Shown here in pieces: positions 28,257-35,566 of a stretch of DNA of 64,000 nt. Positions within the stretch are counted from its first letter, which is position 1. Each line of letters starts with the position of its first letter. The notes under the pieces are model-generated. The model made no database searches. It was given only the letters and a program-made list of their open reading frames with translations, and was not told the DNA's origin. The DNA comes from Methylobacterium sp. B4 (GTDB lineage: Bacteria; Pseudomonadota; Alphaproteobacteria; Rhizobiales; Beijerinckiaceae), in contig NZ_QJJJ01000008.1 in the NCBI RefSeq assembly GCF_003201865.1, positions 62,001 to 126,000 of the forward strand. Direction: 5' to 3'. The translations under genes and the position numbers were made by a program.

Positions 28257-28580
28257 TCAGCCATTTTCTGAAATTACTTCCTTATTGAAGTTCAGCCATT
28301 CAGAGATTTTATGCCGATTGAATATTCTAGTATTTCCGCAATTATCACAACTCATCATATAGATTGAAGATGCTCCAATAACGTCGAACTGCCCGTCCTT
28401 TCGCACATATGCAATCACAGGAATCGTCCCATCTTCCGAATCATGCGTATTCCAGTCTTCAGAACGGCACATTTCACAATGTGGAGGAATATTTTTTGCC
28501 GTAAAAAATCTCGCGACGTCTGCAAATTGGATGTCTGAAAATGCAAGATCTCGATCAACGTCGAATTTTTCTGCGGTCAT
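28257..28580 (-). CDS. Small zinc-ribbon protein of unknown function
   Basis: A 107-residue acidic protein with two CxxC pairs (CEMC near residue 36, CDNC near 78) that could hold one zinc, and a hydrophobic beta-rich stretch between them (VIAYVRKDGQFDVIGASS). GAGGA precedes the ATG. Codon use is AT-rich, unlike the rest of the window, a sign of recent transfer. It forms a two-gene unit with the coiled-coil membrane protein. Similar small zinc-ribbon proteins occur in phages and genomic islands; no function is known to me. Confidence 0.72.
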   Translation of the reverse strand: MTAEKFDVDRDLAFSDIQFADVARFFTAKNIPPHCEMCRSEDWNTHDSEDGTIPVIAYVRKDGQFDVIGASSIYMMSCDNCGNTRIFNRHKISEWLNFNKEVISENG

Positions 28581-29046
28581 CAGTTAAATTCCTCAGGATT
28601 GACCCTTTGCGAGGGTCATCGGAGTCGCCCATCCAATCTGAGAAGATGGAACGGATGGGTTCGGCGCGAGACAGCGAGGCGTCCTGCCGTCGGCGCGGCC
28701 ACCCAATTGCAACGTCTGCTCAGTGGTCCGGCACAACAGCCTCAGGCCTGCGAGCGAATAACTCGCAGGACGGTGCTTCTTTTGTTGTTTTACTACACCC
28801 AACACCATAGATATTTTGCTCACATCAAGCAAAGGCAGGCCAGGAACAGCAGCACGCCCTACCGAGGTCCGAGCCGCCGACCGCTTTGATCGAACGAGCA
28901 ACGACCTGCACACGGATAGCATAGATATAGAGATTGGTTCGCATCGTGCAGGCCATCCTGCAAGCCTGCAAACGAATCCGTCCCCCGCGTCATCACTGTC
29001 CGTCGGACCGGTTCATTGGGCGAGCCCGCAACGCGCCATGTCCTTG
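28581..29046. other. Non-coding part of the insert
   Basis: 466 bp between the zinc-ribbon gene and repeat copy 2. Mixed composition, with AT-rich patches near 28780-28830. Open frames are short and without ribosome sites. It may hold the promoter for the two minus-strand genes and eroded sequence of a former element. Confidence 0.5.
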
Positions 29047-29124
29047 CAGGACAGCCTGCCCAAGACCAATGTCGGCAAGGTGCTGCGCCGGGCGCTGCGG
29101 GAGACCGGGGTGGGGGCCGGCTGA
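29047..29124 (+). pseudogene. 78-bp direct repeat, copy 2: remnant of the acyl-CoA ligase C-terminus
   Basis: Encodes the last 25 residues of the ligase and its stop, in frame behind a chance ATG at 29038. No upstream ligase sequence remains. It is probably the original chromosomal 3' end, displaced by the insert, and corresponds to an attR-like boundary. Confidence 0.85.
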
Positions 29125-29128
29125 GCGC

Positions 29129-29551
29129 TCAGCCCCGGCCGCATGCGCCGACGATCCGGTCGACCCGCAGCACCGGGCGGTCGTCCTCGCCGGGGATCAG
29201 CCGTCCCATGACGGCGAGGCAGCGCCGCTCGTCCCAGGCCTTCGCGATCGCAGCGCGGGCGTCCGGGTCGCCGATCATCGGCGGCGGCGGATCGCGGCCG
29301 TCGCGGTCGGCGTAGAGCAGGTTCTGCCGCTCGGCCTGCCCCCGCGCCCCGGGCACGTACAGGCCCCGGCCGGGGCAGGGCAGGCGAAGGCAGCGGATGC
29401 CGGTCTCGCCGACATGCAGCAGCCCGGCCTCGGCGCGGGGGCCGTTGGCGACGAGCGGCGGCGGCGCCTCCTGCGCCCGGGCGAGGCCGGCCATCAGGCC
29501 GACCGTGAGGAGCCCCGCCGCGGGAAGGCCTTCAACGATTCGCCAAGCCAT
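29129..29551 (-). CDS. Small exported protein of unknown function
   Basis: A 140-residue protein with a signal peptide (hydrophobic core about 10-24, likely cleavage after ARA at 26). The mature part has a Cys pair (IRCLRLPC) plus Cys near residues 111 and 137 that may form disulfides in the periplasm. Its start overlaps the end of the upstream gene by 20 bp, so the two are probably one operon. It ends 4 bp past repeat copy 2 and so is the native downstream neighbour of the ligase gene. Confidence 0.7.
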   Translation of the reverse strand: MAWRIVEGLPAAGLLTVGLMAGLARAQEAPPPLVANGPRAEAGLLHVGETGIRCLRLPCPGRGLYVPGARGQAERQNLLYADRDGRDPPPPMIGDPDARAAIAKAWDERRCLAVMGRLIPGEDDRPVLRVDRIVGACGRG

Positions 29552-30083
29552 TGCGCCGCCGGGTCTCCCGGATCTCGTCCTTGCTCGCGAGCATCTTGTC
29601 GCGCAGTGATCGCAGCCCCTGGCGGACCTCCTCCCATTCCTTGGAGAAGGCCGTCTTGGAGGTGAGAGGGTTGTCGTGCGCCGCGTCCCAGGCGAGCGCC
29701 GCATCGATCCGGGCCACCGCCGCATCGACATCGCCGAAAGCGTAGGTGTTGACCGGGCGTCCGACGCTCTCCGAGAGCGCGGAGAACAGCACCCGGTCGT
29801 TGGCGCCCGCCGGCGGCTTGGTCGCGGCCAGATGGAAGCGGTAGCGCAGTTGGCCGACATAGAACCACATCACCGCCTCGTCCGCCCGGTCCGGCCGGCC
29901 GAGCAACTGCGCCGCGACGCGATAGAGTTCGGCCGGGTGAAGCGTCTCGGCCCGCGCGAGGCTCTCGTCGGGCGGCGGCGCGGCCGTCCCGGACGGGGAG
30001 GCGAACGCCGTCGCGCCGAGCATCAGCATCGCCATGGCGGCCAGCGACGCTCCGACGCCTCGCCGGGGCAGATGGACCGGCAT
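29532..30083 (-). CDS. Exported helical protein of unknown function
   Basis: A 183-residue protein with a signal peptide (basic start MPVHLPRRG, hydrophobic core about 12-27, cleavage after AFA). The mature region is helical and rich in Trp/Tyr (AVMWFYVGQLRYRFHLAA) with a charged C-terminus (RSLRDKMLASKDEIRETRRR). An AAGGGAG ribosome site supports the ATG at 30083. No family recognised. Overlaps the next gene by 20 bp. Confidence 0.72.
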   Translation of the reverse strand: MPVHLPRRGVGASLAAMAMLMLGATAFASPSGTAAPPPDESLARAETLHPAELYRVAAQLLGRPDRADEAVMWFYVGQLRYRFHLAATKPPAGANDRVLFSALSESVGRPVNTYAFGDVDAAVARIDAALAWDAAHDNPLTSKTAFSKEWEEVRQGLRSLRDKMLASKDEIRETRRRNGLANR

Positions 30084-30458
30084 CCGCACTCCCTTCCCGA
30101 ATCTCCGTGCCCTCCAGCCTAACCGCGCGCCGCCCGGATGGACAATCCGGGCGCGGTCCATGCCGGCGCGGCCTCGCGCAAGACATCGGAAACGTCGCTT
30201 AACATTCTGTGGAATCTTGCGAAAATTTGCACGAGCAGTTTCGCAGTGAGGACGCTCGAAGGCCGCGCAGGGGCTGCGTCAGGCAGAAAACTGCGTCCCG
30301 CCGAAGCGGATATCCGGGCTATTGTGCAGTGCGGAACCGCGCCCGCCAGCGATCATTGCCCCCGATGTGGTCCTACCGGCGAAGGGATCTCGGGCGACGC
30401 GGGGGCCTCGTCCGGCTCGCGTCCTTCGCCGGCAGGATCGGCCGCGAAAAGGATATCG
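30084..30458. other. Intergenic region between divergent exported-protein and MscS genes
   Basis: 375 bp without a credible gene. It should contain divergent promoters; a local AT-rich stretch near 30190-30235 is the likeliest place. No operator or hairpin stands out. Confidence 0.45.
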
Positions 30459-31640
30459 ATGGCGCAAGCCCACGCATTCTTCGACGAGCTGATCGGCTGG
30501 ATCGTGCAGTGGCCCTGGTGGGTGGCGAGCCCGATCCTGATCGCCGGCTGCTGCGCGCTGGTGCTGCCCCTGCACGGGGTGGCCTACCGCTTCGCGCAGA
30601 GGGCGGTGAGCGGGAAGAGCCTGTTCTGGCGCTCGTTGGTCGCCCGCACCCGGGGGCCGAGCCGGCTCGCGCTGCTGGTGGTGACCCTGGCGCTCGCGGT
30701 CTCGACCGCACCCCTCACCTGGCAGATCCGGCTCGTCCTCAATCAGGTCCTGCTCGTCGCCTTCGTGACGCTGGCGGGCTGGACCTGCGCCACGGCGATC
30801 CACATCGCCACCGTGATCTACCTGCGCCGGTTCAAGCTGGACGCGGAAGACAACCTGCTCGCCCGCAAGCACTTCGCGCAGATGCGCATCCTGGAGCGGG
30901 CGGCGCTGACGCTGGTGGCCCTCGTCACCGCGGCCATCGCGCTGATGACCTTCGAGCCCGTGCGGCAATACGGGGTGAGCCTGCTCGCCTCGGCGGGCGC
31001 CGCCGGCCTGATCCTGGGTCTAGCGATGCAGCCGGTGCTCTCCAACCTCGTGGCGGGCATCCAGATCGCCATCACCCAGCCGATCCGGATCGAGGATGCG
31101 GTCATCGTCGAGAACGAGTGGGGCTGGGTCGAGGAGATCACGGCGACCTACGTGGTCGTGCGCCTGTGGGATTGGCGCCGCCTCGTGCTGCCGCTGACCT
31201 ACTTCATCCAGAAGCCGTTCCAGAACTGGACCCGGGAGGGCGCCTCGCTGATCGGGTCCGTCTTCCTCTACGTCGATCACAGGGCCCCGATCGAGGCGAT
31301 GCGGCAGGAATTGCGGCGGATCGCGGGAGCGTCCCGGCTCTGGGACGGCAACGTGGTCAACCTGCAGGTCTCGGATGCGCGGGAGGGCGTGATCGAGCTG
31401 CGGATGCTGGCGAGCGCCCGCAACGCGCCCCAGACCTGGGACCTGCGCTGCGAGGTGCGCGAGAAGATGATCGGCTTCCTGCAGAAGGAGCACCCCTCCG
31501 CCCTGCCGCGGCAACGGGCGGAATGGGTCACCCCCGACCCGTCCTATCCCGACTGCCAGATCACGCCCAGGGCCGGCCACGAGCCTGGCCTGCGCGGCGA
31601 GCGCCCGGCCCGGGGCGATCCCCGCGCCGCGGCGGCCTGA
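30459..31640 (+). CDS. Mechanosensitive ion channel, MscS family
   Basis: A 393-residue inner-membrane channel releasing solutes on hypo-osmotic shock. About four membrane helices precede the pore-lining TM3 (LLASAGAAGLILGLAMQPVL) and the beta-domain (PIRIEDAVIVENEWGWVEEI), with the conserved LPLTYFIQKPFQNWT. The C-terminal cytoplasmic vestibule and a low-complexity tail follow. AAGGA precedes the ATG. It ends in a strong hairpin shared with the convergent DsbA-like gene. Confidence 0.92.
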   Translation: MAQAHAFFDELIGWIVQWPWWVASPILIAGCCALVLPLHGVAYRFAQRAVSGKSLFWRSLVARTRGPSRLALLVVTLALAVSTAPLTWQIRLVLNQVLLVAFVTLAGWTCATAIHIATVIYLRRFKLDAEDNLLARKHFAQMRILERAALTLVALVTAAIALMTFEPVRQYGVSLLASAGAAGLILGLAMQPVLSNLVAGIQIAITQPIRIEDAVIVENEWGWVEEITATYVVVRLWDWRRLVLPLTYFIQKPFQNWTREGASLIGSVFLYVDHRAPIEAMRQELRRIAGASRLWDGNVVNLQVSDAREGVIELRMLASARNAPQTWDLRCEVREKMIGFLQKEHPSALPRQRAEWVTPDPSYPDCQITPRAGHEPGLRGERPARGDPRAAAA

Positions 31641-31648
31641 ACGAACAA

Positions 31649-31682
31649 GGGGTCCGGTGCGGTCGATGCCGCACCGGACCCC
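31649..31682. terminator. Strong bidirectional hairpin terminator
   Basis: A perfect 14-bp stem (31649-31662 with 31669-31682) and 6-nt loop, between the stop codons of the convergent MscS and DsbA-like genes. A short pyrimidine run (CTCTCTT) follows on the plus strand. Confidence 0.75.
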
Positions 31683-31720
31683 TCTCTTCCGCCTTGCGGG
31701 CGCCTTGCGGGGAAGTCCGC

Positions 31721-32500
31721 TCAGCAGCTCGCGTGGCCGCACTGGCGGATGTCGGAGATGGTCTTGCGCATCGGCTCGACGCCGACGGCACCGGGCAGGA
31801 TCTCGTCGCCGATCACGAAGGCGGGCGTGCCCGACAGGCTGAGCTTGTCGCCCAGCCCCACGTTCTCGCTGAGCGCGGCCTTCACCTCCGGCCCCTGGGC
31901 GTCCTTCTTCAGGCGCTCGACATCGGCGCCGAATTCCTTGGCCACCGCGATCGCCCGCTCGCCGTTGATGCGGCCCTTCGTCTCCAGAAGCTTGGCGTGG
32001 TAGTCGAACATCTTCTCGGGCTTGAGCTGCAACTTCGCCGCCAGCGCGATCCGGCTCGCCTCCAGCGACTCGGCGCCGAGCACGGGGAAGTCCTTGAGCA
32101 CGACGCGCAGCTTCGGATCGGACTTGATCAGGGTCTGCACGTCCGTGAACGCCTTGCGGCAGTAACCGCAATTGTAATCGAAGAACTCGACCACGGTGAC
32201 GTCGCCGTTCGGATTGCCGGCGACGATGCCGTGCGGCGAGTTCACCAGCGCCTCGCGGGAGTCCTTGAGGGCGGCGGCCTGGGCCAGCTTCTGCGTCTCC
32301 TGGGCCCGGCGCTCGCCCTCGGCGATCGCCTCCTGGAGCACGTCCGGGTTCTTCACGAGGTAGTCCTTGACGATCCCCTCGATGGCCTTGCGCTGGGCGT
32401 CGGTGAAGGGGGCGGCCTCTTCCGCACGGGCGCCCGCGGCCGCGCCGAGTGCGAGAGAGCCGGCGAGGGCGAGGGCGGAAACGGAGCGGAGGAGTTGCAT
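31721..32500 (-). CDS. DsbA-family thiol:disulfide protein
   Basis: A 259-residue periplasmic protein with signal peptide (cleavage near AGARA, residue 26), a helical N-terminal extension (about 30-90), then a DsbA-like thioredoxin fold: VEFFDYNCGYC with active cysteines 111 and 114, and cis-proline SGTPAF. The layout matches Com1/ScsC-like proteins, which form or isomerise disulfides and may trimerise through the N-terminal helices. Two more cysteines end the protein (QCGHASC). Possible client is LptD, but that is speculation. Confidence 0.9.
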   Translation of the reverse strand: MQLLRSVSALALAGSLALGAAAGARAEEAAPFTDAQRKAIEGIVKDYLVKNPDVLQEAIAEGERRAQETQKLAQAAALKDSREALVNSPHGIVAGNPNGDVTVVEFFDYNCGYCRKAFTDVQTLIKSDPKLRVVLKDFPVLGAESLEASRIALAAKLQLKPEKMFDYHAKLLETKGRINGERAIAVAKEFGADVERLKKDAQGPEVKAALSENVGLGDKLSLSGTPAFVIGDEILPGAVGVEPMRKTISDIRQCGHASC

Positions 32501-32886
32501 CGATACCTCGAACGTGAAGGACGGGAACGGATCCTGAGGCCGGCCCCGGGGCCGGGAGTATGGCACGGGGCGCCCGGCGCGCCGATGCGACTCATGCCGA
32601 CGGCGCGCCGCGGGTTCGACCGGCCTTGTGCCGGGGGGCTGCGGCGTTTTCACGGCGTGCTGGAACCGATGCAACCAATCGTCATCAAACGCGGGCGTTG
32701 GCGGCGCGGAATTATAGATTTGCTAAATGCTTGGCCCCAAATTCTGCATCCACGCGAAAGAGCCGGGATTACGAGTGATCCCGGCTCCAGCGGAAGGCCG
32801 GCCGCGACGACGGCCGCCATCGCCCGTGCACCGGGGGAACGCGGGACGATCGCTTTCGGGCGATCATCCGGAAGGAGGGGCGCAAC
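32501..32886. other. Intergenic region with a leader hairpin before the HD-GYP gene
   Basis: 386 bp between divergent genes. A perfect 10-bp stem (32760-32769 with 32778-32787, 8-nt loop) lies 100 bp before the HD-GYP start codon and has an AT-rich promoter-like stretch upstream (near 32708-32730). It could be an upstream terminator, an attenuator, or a leader structure; it has no T tract. Confidence 0.5.
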
Positions 32887-33930
32887 GTGATCGTCGTGGT
32901 GAGCGACCGTCCGGATCGGAGCAAGGCCCTCGTCGACGCCGTGCTCTCGGTCGCCGAGTGCCGCGTCGTGGGCACCGGCGAGACCTGGGACCGGATCGGC
33001 GATTTCCGCGGTGTGATCGCCGACGTCACGCTGGGCCGGCCAGAGGCGAAGCGATGCCTGCGCCTGCTCGCGACCCGGCCGGCACGCGCCCGCACGCCGC
33101 TGATCTGCCTGACCCGCGGCAGCGGACAAACCGCCTTCACCGAGGCCCGCAATCTCGGCGCCACCCTGTGCCTGTCGGCCCTGGCCGAGCCGCGCATGGT
33201 GGTGGGCTCGCTCGTGCGCGAGGTCTGGCCCGACAAGTCGGTGGCCGACCTCGTGGTGACCCGCGAGGCCGAGCGGGCGGGCACCCTGATGACGCGCCTG
33301 TTCGAATCGGCCCAGACCGGCACGATCGACATGCCGAGCGTGGAGCAGGGCATCGCCCCGGTGCTCGACGCGATCCACGAGGGCGGCCTGACCCGCTGGC
33401 TCGACGAGGTCTGGACCCATGACGACGTGACCTTCCAGCACTGCCTGCTGGTCTCCGGCACGGCCGCCGCCTTCACCCAGGGCCTCGGCCTCTCCACCGC
33501 CGACAAGCAGCTCCTGACCCGCGCCGCCCTGGTCCACGACGTGGGCAAGTCGCGCATTCCCCACGCCATCCTGAACAAGCCCGGCCGGCTCGACGACGAC
33601 GAGCGGGCGGTGATGCAGACCCATGCGCCGCTGGGTCACGAGATCTTGAGCGCGTCGGGCGGCTGCGATCCGATCACCCTGGCCGTGGCGCGGCACCACC
33701 ACGAGATGCTCGACGGTTCGGGCTATCCGGACAAGCTCTGCGCCGATGCGATCGGCGATCCCGTGCGGCTGCTGACGATCTGCGACATCTACGCCGCCCT
33801 GATCGAGCGGCGGCCCTACAAGGCGCCGATGACGACCCGCGACGCGCTCTCGATCCTGTCGGGCATGGACGGCAAGCTCGAGGGCGGCCTCGTGCAGGCC
33901 TTCGGCCGGGTGGTTCAGGGCACGCCCTGA
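32887..33930 (+). CDS. HD-GYP domain protein with degenerate receiver-like N-terminus
   Basis: A 347-residue protein, probable cyclic-di-GMP phosphodiesterase. Residues 1-110 look like a CheY-type receiver fold without the usual acidic pocket. Residues 180-340 hold the HD-GYP domain: HDVGKSRIP with His217/Asp218, ARHHHEMLDGSGYP with GYP at 279-281, and the downstream CDIYAALIERRPYK. GTG start with a GGAGG site about 9 nt upstream. It would lower c-di-GMP and so favour motility over attachment, in keeping with the chemoreceptors in the window, though that link is only thematic. Confidence 0.88.
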   Translation: MIVVVSDRPDRSKALVDAVLSVAECRVVGTGETWDRIGDFRGVIADVTLGRPEAKRCLRLLATRPARARTPLICLTRGSGQTAFTEARNLGATLCLSALAEPRMVVGSLVREVWPDKSVADLVVTREAERAGTLMTRLFESAQTGTIDMPSVEQGIAPVLDAIHEGGLTRWLDEVWTHDDVTFQHCLLVSGTAAAFTQGLGLSTADKQLLTRAALVHDVGKSRIPHAILNKPGRLDDDERAVMQTHAPLGHEILSASGGCDPITLAVARHHHEMLDGSGYPDKLCADAIGDPVRLLTICDIYAALIERRPYKAPMTTRDALSILSGMDGKLEGGLVQAFGRVVQGTP

Positions 33931-34046
33931 GGCACAAGCCGCGCGGTGGGTATTCTCGGGAGGGCGCGGGCGGGACGCGGCGATTGAGCGGAAGGCCGGC
34001 AAGGTCTACCAGCAGCCGGATTCCGCCTCTGCCGCAGGAGTCCCGC

Positions 34047-35210
34047 TTGAGCACCGACCCCGCCCTCTCGCGCCGCGCGCAAGGCGTGGCGCCCTTCCTG
34101 GCGATGGACGTGATGGCCGCGGCCGGCGCCCGCGAGCGGCGCGGGGAGGGCGTCGTCCACATGGAGGTCGGCCAGCCCTCGGCGCCCGCGCCCCGGGCGG
34201 TGATCGCGGCGGCGCAGGCCGCGCTCGCCGACGGGCGCATTCCCTACACGGAGGCGCTCGGGCTTCCGCGTCTGCGCGAGCGCATCGCCCGGCACTACGC
34301 CGAGACCTACGGCGTGCGCCTCTCTCCCGAGCGGGTCGTGGTGACGACGGGCTCCTCGGCGGGCTTCGTGCTGGCCTTCCTCGCCCTGTTCGATGCGGGC
34401 GCGCGGGTCGGCGTGCCGCGCCCGGGCTATCCGGCCTATGACGGCATCCTGCGCGCCCTCGACCTGATCCCGCAGCCGCTGACCCTGCGTGCCGAGGACC
34501 GCTACGCCCCGACCCCCGCGCTGGTGCGCGCGGTCCACGCCGCGGAACAGCTCTCGGGCCTGCTGGTGATGAGCCCGGCCAACCCCTCGGGCACGGTGAT
34601 CGAGCCCGCCCGCCTCGCCGAACTCTGCGACACGGCCCGGGCACTCGCGCTGCCGTTCATCTCCGACGAGATCTATCACGGCCTCAGCTACGGCGTGCCG
34701 ACGGCGACCGCCCTGCAATTCGATGCCGACGCCGTCGTCATCAACTCCTTCTCGAAGTTCTACTGCATGACCGGCTGGCGAGTCGGCTGGATGGTGGTGC
34801 CGGACAGGCTCGTGCGCGGAATCGAGCGGCTGGCGCAGAACCTCTACATCTCGGCGCCCTACCTCTCGCAGGTTGCCGCGCTGGCCGCCTTCGACACGCT
34901 CGCCGAGATCGCCACGATCCGCGACGGCTACGCGCAGAACCGCGCCCTGCTCCTCGACGCGCTGCCAGGGCTGGGTTTCACCGACATCCACCCCGTGGAC
35001 GGCGCCTTCTATCTCTACGCCGACATCGCCCGGCACACGGACGACGCCGGCGCCTTCTGCCGGCGCATGCTCGACGAGGCGGGCGTGGCGGCCACCCCCG
35101 GCCTCGATTTCGACCCGGTGGAGGGCGGCCACCACATCCGCTTCTCCTTCGCCGGCTCGAACGCGGAGTGCACCGAGGCGGTGGCACGGCTGAAGGGCTG
35201 GCTGCGCTGA
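34047..35210 (+). CDS. PLP-dependent aminotransferase class I/II
   Basis: A 387-residue fold-type I aminotransferase. The PLP lysine is Lys237 in NSFSKFYCMTGWRVGW; NPSG is at 179-182, and a C-terminal Arg (HHIRFSFAG) should bind the substrate carboxylate. A TTG start is chosen because a GCAGGAG site lies 8 nt before it and the protein begins where the family does; the frame remains open further upstream without such support. Related to aspartate/valine-pyruvate-type enzymes; the amino donor is unknown. Confidence 0.88.
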   Translation: MSTDPALSRRAQGVAPFLAMDVMAAAGARERRGEGVVHMEVGQPSAPAPRAVIAAAQAALADGRIPYTEALGLPRLRERIARHYAETYGVRLSPERVVVTTGSSAGFVLAFLALFDAGARVGVPRPGYPAYDGILRALDLIPQPLTLRAEDRYAPTPALVRAVHAAEQLSGLLVMSPANPSGTVIEPARLAELCDTARALALPFISDEIYHGLSYGVPTATALQFDADAVVINSFSKFYCMTGWRVGWMVVPDRLVRGIERLAQNLYISAPYLSQVAALAAFDTLAEIATIRDGYAQNRALLLDALPGLGFTDIHPVDGAFYLYADIARHTDDAGAFCRRMLDEAGVAATPGLDFDPVEGGHHIRFSFAGSNAECTEAVARLKGWLR

Positions 35211-35304
35211 CGGCGGACCCGATCGCGGCGTCCATCGCGGGCCACCGGAGCACGCCGCGGGCTGACGCGGTTTCCGTTTGACCGCCTCGGCACTCACCGC
35301 GAAC

Positions 35305-35397
35305 CGTCATCGCGAGCGTGAGCGGAGCGATCCAGGGGCGCGACCTCTCCGGATCGTTCGGAGCGCTGGAGGACTTCGGCTCCGCCTCGCGATGACG
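35305..35397. repeat. Palindromic intergenic repeat, family A (full unit)
   Basis: A 93-bp unit bounded by perfect 12-bp inverted repeats CGTCATCGCGAG (35305-35316) and its complement (35386-35397). Its left half resembles the partial copies at 46389 and 55268. Similar palindromic elements are dispersed in intergenic DNA of many alphaproteobacteria. Confidence 0.75.
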
Positions 35398-35465
35398 ATG
35401 GCGATCGCGTGGAAACGGTCCGACGCGTCACCTCAGGACGAGGGCTGAGAGCCGGCGAACATGCA

Positions 35466-35529
35466 AAGCGGGGCCCGGCTGAGCCGGACCCCGCTTCGAT
35501 TTCATGAGGTGGGTGCCGTGGCGGCACCC
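35466..35529 (-). terminator. Two hairpins downstream of rne
   Basis: A 7-bp perfect stem (35511-35517 with 35523-35529) 38 bp past the rne stop, and a longer stem (35466-35473 with 35489-35496, with inner pairing) further on. Neither has a T tract on the minus strand. Probably the rne transcript end. Confidence 0.5.
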
Positions 35530-35566
35530 GGGTTCGACGCGCGGGCCGGCGAGACCCGCGGCCGCC

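Larger units (their letters stand above)
27690..29124. mobile_element. 1,435-bp insert at the 3' end of the acyl-CoA ligase gene, flanked by 78-bp direct repeats
   Basis: The segment between the two repeat copies is much poorer in GC than its surroundings (for instance only 18 G/C in the 60 bases at 28321-28380). It encodes two small minus-strand proteins that overlap. No integrase, transposase or terminal inverted repeats are visible. Duplication of the target gene's 3' end, with the intact gene on one side and a short in-frame remnant on the other, is what site-specific integration into a coding 3' end produces. It may be a deletion remnant of a larger island or a non-autonomous cassette. 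Confidence 0.75.

Noticed and set aside
28593..28922. 109-codon minus-strand frame in the insert
   Set aside because: No ribosome site, no motif, and composition not like the two neighbouring AT-rich genes. It might be eroded coding sequence.
27690..29046. Complete insertion sequence
   Set aside because: No transposase, no terminal inverted repeats; the 78-bp direct repeats are far longer than transposon target duplications and match a gene end exactly.
28816..29124. 102-codon plus-strand frame ending in the ligase C-terminus
   Set aside because: Only the final 25 codons are ligase-like; the rest is not. It is a remnant created by the insertion, not a gene.
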